From contig JABYQS010000441.1 in NCBI GenBank assembly GCA_022592435.1, positions 1 through 22,532 on the forward strand: a stretch of 22,532 nt of DNA, read 5' to 3'. The position numbers were made by a program, and so were the translations under genes. Under the pieces are notes generated by a model. It had not been told where the DNA came from and searched no databases. It saw nothing but the letters and a program-made list of their open reading frames with translations. Positions 19,872-22,532 of this stretch are shown here, one piece after another (position 1 is the first letter of the stretch; each line of letters starts with the position of its first letter). Source of the DNA: Cerioporus squamosus. Its lineage: Eukaryota > Basidiomycota > Agaricomycetes > Polyporales > Polyporaceae.

Positions 19872-20372
19872 CGAACGTGGTGGTTGTGTGCTACGTACAC
19901 GCGCTCTTTACCAAACCCGCTCTCGACGTTTTCTTATGACTCGATCCGAGCTTAAGAGAATGATAGTAAGTTATAAGTACGCAGTTACTGACTTGAATTT
20001 TACTGAGGTTAGTTATCCTCCAGTTATCCCCTCATGATTGGTAAATGCCACATAAGTGATTTCATTTACACGCCCATATATGGAACTATGACGCAGTCAC
20101 AACCTGCGTCGGGCGTCGGGTGTCGGGCGTCGGGAGCTTTGCTGCTCGTATCTTGGCCTCAGACCATCACCACCCCATCCGCCGCCTCCGCCGAGTTGGT
20201 TATACACGACGCGGAATACAACTCCTGATCCTTTGCTCGTCTGTATACTCGTACTCGCGGCGACAACGTGGCGTTCTTCACGTGGACTACCGGTACCCTC
20301 GTACCATAATTAACCTTTTTCTTCCTCGATTCTGCGACGACCTCCGACGACTACTTTACTACTCTTAATACG
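19872..20372. other. Intergenic region between divergent genes
   Basis: This gap separates the 5' ends of the minus-strand kinase and the plus-strand START-like pseudogene. It contains a short minisatellite at 20107-20134 and AT-rich patches. It probably holds both promoters. No gene is seen. Confidence 0.5.
20107..20134. repeat. Minisatellite, four copies of a 7-bp unit
   Basis: CGTCGGG occurs four times head to tail, and the third copy begins with T in place of C. It lies in the divergent promoter interval. Confidence 0.85.
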
Positions 20373-21295
20373 ATGGATGGTACAAGGTACGCCAAGGACC
20401 TTCCAGGAGGTGAACGCAACCCATGAATGTGTCTGACGTTGGCACACGCGTAGACTACGGCAATCGTGGTACGCAGCACTCGACAATGCTCAAGCACATT
20501 TCCGACAACTCCTCACGTCCCATGCATCTTCCGAATGGAAGCGTATCCCGGTAGCCAGCGACGTCGGCTCCCCCGTCAGCAAGGGCAAGGCTCGTGCTTC
20601 CACCGTTCCCGAGCTCTCCGATGTCATCCTCCATCGCCGTACTAGCAAGTCTGGGGATAACATCTACCGTGCTGTACTGGAGCTCCCTGTAGGCGACGAA
20701 CCAATTTCGCTCGTTGCATGGAAATCTGTCCTGGTACTCCGGAGTTGCGGAAGGAGTGGGACCCTGCAGTCGAAAGCGCGCAGTTGCTGGAGATGTTTGA
20801 CCAGGCAACGCGCATCTCGAAGGTGAATTTCACGCTTGGGTGGCCAGCCAAGTGAGTACATAGTCATTGTGCATGAAATCCAGCCACCCATTCCATGCTA
20901 GCCCGCGAGACGCAGTCACGATCTCGCGCACCTTCAATGACGCCACCACTCTCATCGACATCTCTACCTCCCTGCGCGTTCTCCCGACGAGCCGACATAT
21001 CTGAGACCGTCTCCTCCATACGTGCGTTCTGATGTTGCATGTGAGTCTTTCTTGTCATTGTCTCGTTCCGGCCAGTCAAGTAGTCAGACGGCTAGCCCAT
21101 CACAGTGGATTGTCTGCGGATGTGCTAGGTGTAGCGAACGGGGTACCGTTCCTACTCGGCCGACTCTTCAGTATGTCTGAGCCAGGGCATCTCTCACAGA
21201 CGTTTTTTCTGCCTTCGATGGAAGGATATGCAAGTCACCTTGAGGCTATGACATGTCGTCGTGCGCCCAGCAGCCTTTTAACGAGGGCTTCAGCC

Positions 21296-21316
21296 CATGT
21301 ATCCACTGGATACATG
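21296..21316. repeat. Perfect 9-bp inverted repeat, 3-base loop
   Basis: CATGTATCC (21296-21304) and GGATACATG (21308-21316) flank the loop ACT. It lies within the oversized gap of the START-like gene, which otherwise shows no recognisable content. Confidence 0.8.
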
Positions 21317-21771
21317 CTGGACACACCTAAGCATAGATCAAGTATGACTAGCGTGACCTTTCTTGCAGTTATACGTTGGACAATCGGGTTTATTCGAGAT
21401 ATCCGTGTCCACCGTGTAACGGCGTGTCATATGCTGGTCATACTGGATCGATGTTCACCATGTTGTACAAAGTGTATCGACATGGTGTGCGGAGGCATTC
21501 CCGGGTGTCCGTCTGTTCTTGCAGTCGTCTATCTCTGTTGTGAGGCAGAGCAGAGTAGCCTCCACCGCCACACTATACAGAAGAGAAAAGTGTTGGGCAA
21601 AGAAGAGCAAGGGCCCCGTGTTCGCTTCCGCGAGGCTGGTGGTCGACAGGCCAAACAGGCTGCTACGTCCTCATAGTTTCGTGGTGGCCGACACTCGAAG
21701 TCCCTCGATTTTGTGCAATGGTTCTATCTAGTGAAGTCGAGTATGTACTGACTCATACTAGTGTTGCTTGG

Positions 21772-21789
21772 TGCATACAGTGCATACAG
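21772..21789 (+). repeat. Tandem 9-bp duplication at the end of the gap
   Basis: TGCATACAG occurs twice in direct succession. Each copy ends in CAG and so creates alternative splice acceptors at 21780 and 21789. Both copies are in the same frame. Confidence 0.85.
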
Positions 21790-22532
21790 CCCCAAGGCAC
21801 GGAACAGGCCCGCGAACAAATGTGACGAAGCTACGCATCACCTGCTTTTGGCAACACAACTTCCGGCTGGTGTGGAGCTTCACCTCCCCGTCGAGCCTCG
21901 CTCAGCAGCTCAGCGCCATGACGGTGGGTTTGTATAAGACAGTTCAACAGCGGGGCGCTCGTGTTCCCCTCCTGATCGGTTACGGAAACGGCGTATCGAT
22001 CGAGCGAGTACGCTTCGCGATCGACAGAGAGGCGCTCACAGTAGACTACCCATCGTACCTGAAGACGACGAGGACCATCGATCCACGGAACACAGTATGG
22101 AGGAGTTGCATACGTTACGCCAGATACGACGACTCATTCGGTCTGTGGAGTTTTCCTTGCCCTCTGCCCATGGATGGGACGTGCAACTGTCGACGAAGGG
22201 ATCCTCGGAAGTTGCTCAACTTCCTTGGACAGCACAGGCTACTCGCGCTGCATCCTCCTCACCAGGCTCCGATAGCACTCCCGGAGAGCAACCAAAGTTC
22301 ACATTCTCTGTCAAACATGCGTCGTTGCCTAACGATCACTCCGTGCTGAAGGTTCGCGTTGTCATCGAGCTATCCGGTCCATCTAGCGGTCGCGGCTGAA
22401 CGCATACCCAACCGATTGAAGAGCTAGAACCTCGAGATCCTGCATCGTTCTTCATCCTCAATCGATGTTCCAGGACGCCTCTAGCGTTGCCGAACAGAGT
22501 CTTCATACTCAGGCCCTCGTTGCTAGCTCTGC

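Larger units (their letters stand above)
20373..22532 (+). pseudogene. START-like (DUF3074-type) protein, disrupted and truncated by window edge
   Basis: Pieces of one protein follow in order but in changing frames. Exon 1 (20373-20386, MDGTR after splicing) and exon 2 (20454-20851) read LRQSWYAALDNAQAHFRQLL near the start. From TPELRKEWDPAVE the frame has shifted at about 20734. After a 50-nt intron (20852-20901) comes RDAVTISRTFNDATTLIDIS, then a second shift at about 20976 before RSPDEPTYLRPSPPYVRSDV. A 740-nt gap follows (21041-21780). The protein resumes with KLRITCFWQHN and SYGNGVSIERV-like sequence, shifts near 22050 before MEELHTLR, and meets TGA at 22397-22399 just before IEELEPRDP. 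Family knowledge: such START-like proteins are predicted lipid-binding proteins. The number of lesions argues for real decay over isolated sequencing errors. The family call rests on remembered motifs (EWDP, GWPA, RTFND, SGPSSG). Confidence 0.65.

Noticed and set aside
21041..21676. Open frame of 214 codons at 21032-21676 as a gene
   Set aside because: It is Cys-, His- and Ser-rich without motifs, overlaps the 3' part of a recognised exon in another frame, and lies within the intron or insert of the START-like gene.
1..22532. CRISPR array, LTR retrotransposon or DNA transposon with clear terminal repeats
   Set aside because: No regularly spaced repeats, no reverse transcriptase, integrase or transposase motifs and no long terminal repeats were seen on either strand.

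Overview
The window looks like nuclear DNA of a filamentous basidiomycete, probably an Agaricomycete (inference). The signs are multi-exon genes with GT-AG introns of about 50-65 nt, a FunK1-type fungal kinase, P450 genes split into 15 exons, TATA-like boxes shortly upstream of start codons, and an intronless nuclear-type tRNA-Ile(AAT). There is no bacterial-style operon structure, no CRISPR array, and no intact transposon that I can recognise.

Layout. 1-1229 is non-coding as far as I can see and ends in a TATA box. 1230-2429 and 3232-4443 (+) are tandem intronless paralogues of a class A, TetX-like FAD-dependent monooxygenase. 5733-8172 (+) is a microsomal-type cytochrome P450 with a one-base deletion in the PERF motif, so it cannot encode its heme-ligand loop as given. 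A tRNA-Ile follows at 8381-8454. 8798-11572 (-) is a four-exon FunK1 kinase. 12240-14685 (-) is a second, intact P450 of 539 aa with the same 14-intron architecture as the first. 14749-17571 holds no gene I can defend, only short coding-like fragments on the minus strand. 17572-18435 (+) is a hypothetical protein with a very acidic tail. It converges on a complete five-exon pyridoxal kinase at 18542-19871 (-). 20373-22532 (+) is a START/DUF3074-like gene broken by several frame changes and an oversized 740-nt gap. It runs off the right edge.

How the genes may work together. Two flavin monooxygenases and two membrane P450s lie within 13.5 kb. This is a plausible oxidative (secondary-metabolite or xenobiotic) neighbourhood, but no terpene synthase, PKS, NRPS, transporter or transcription factor is visible, so a biosynthetic cluster is only a hypothesis. 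The clearest events are two local duplications (FMO tandem, P450 inverted) and gene decay (first P450, START gene). The pyridoxal kinase is a housekeeping vitamin B6 salvage gene unrelated to the rest. The FunK1 kinase lies between the two P450s.
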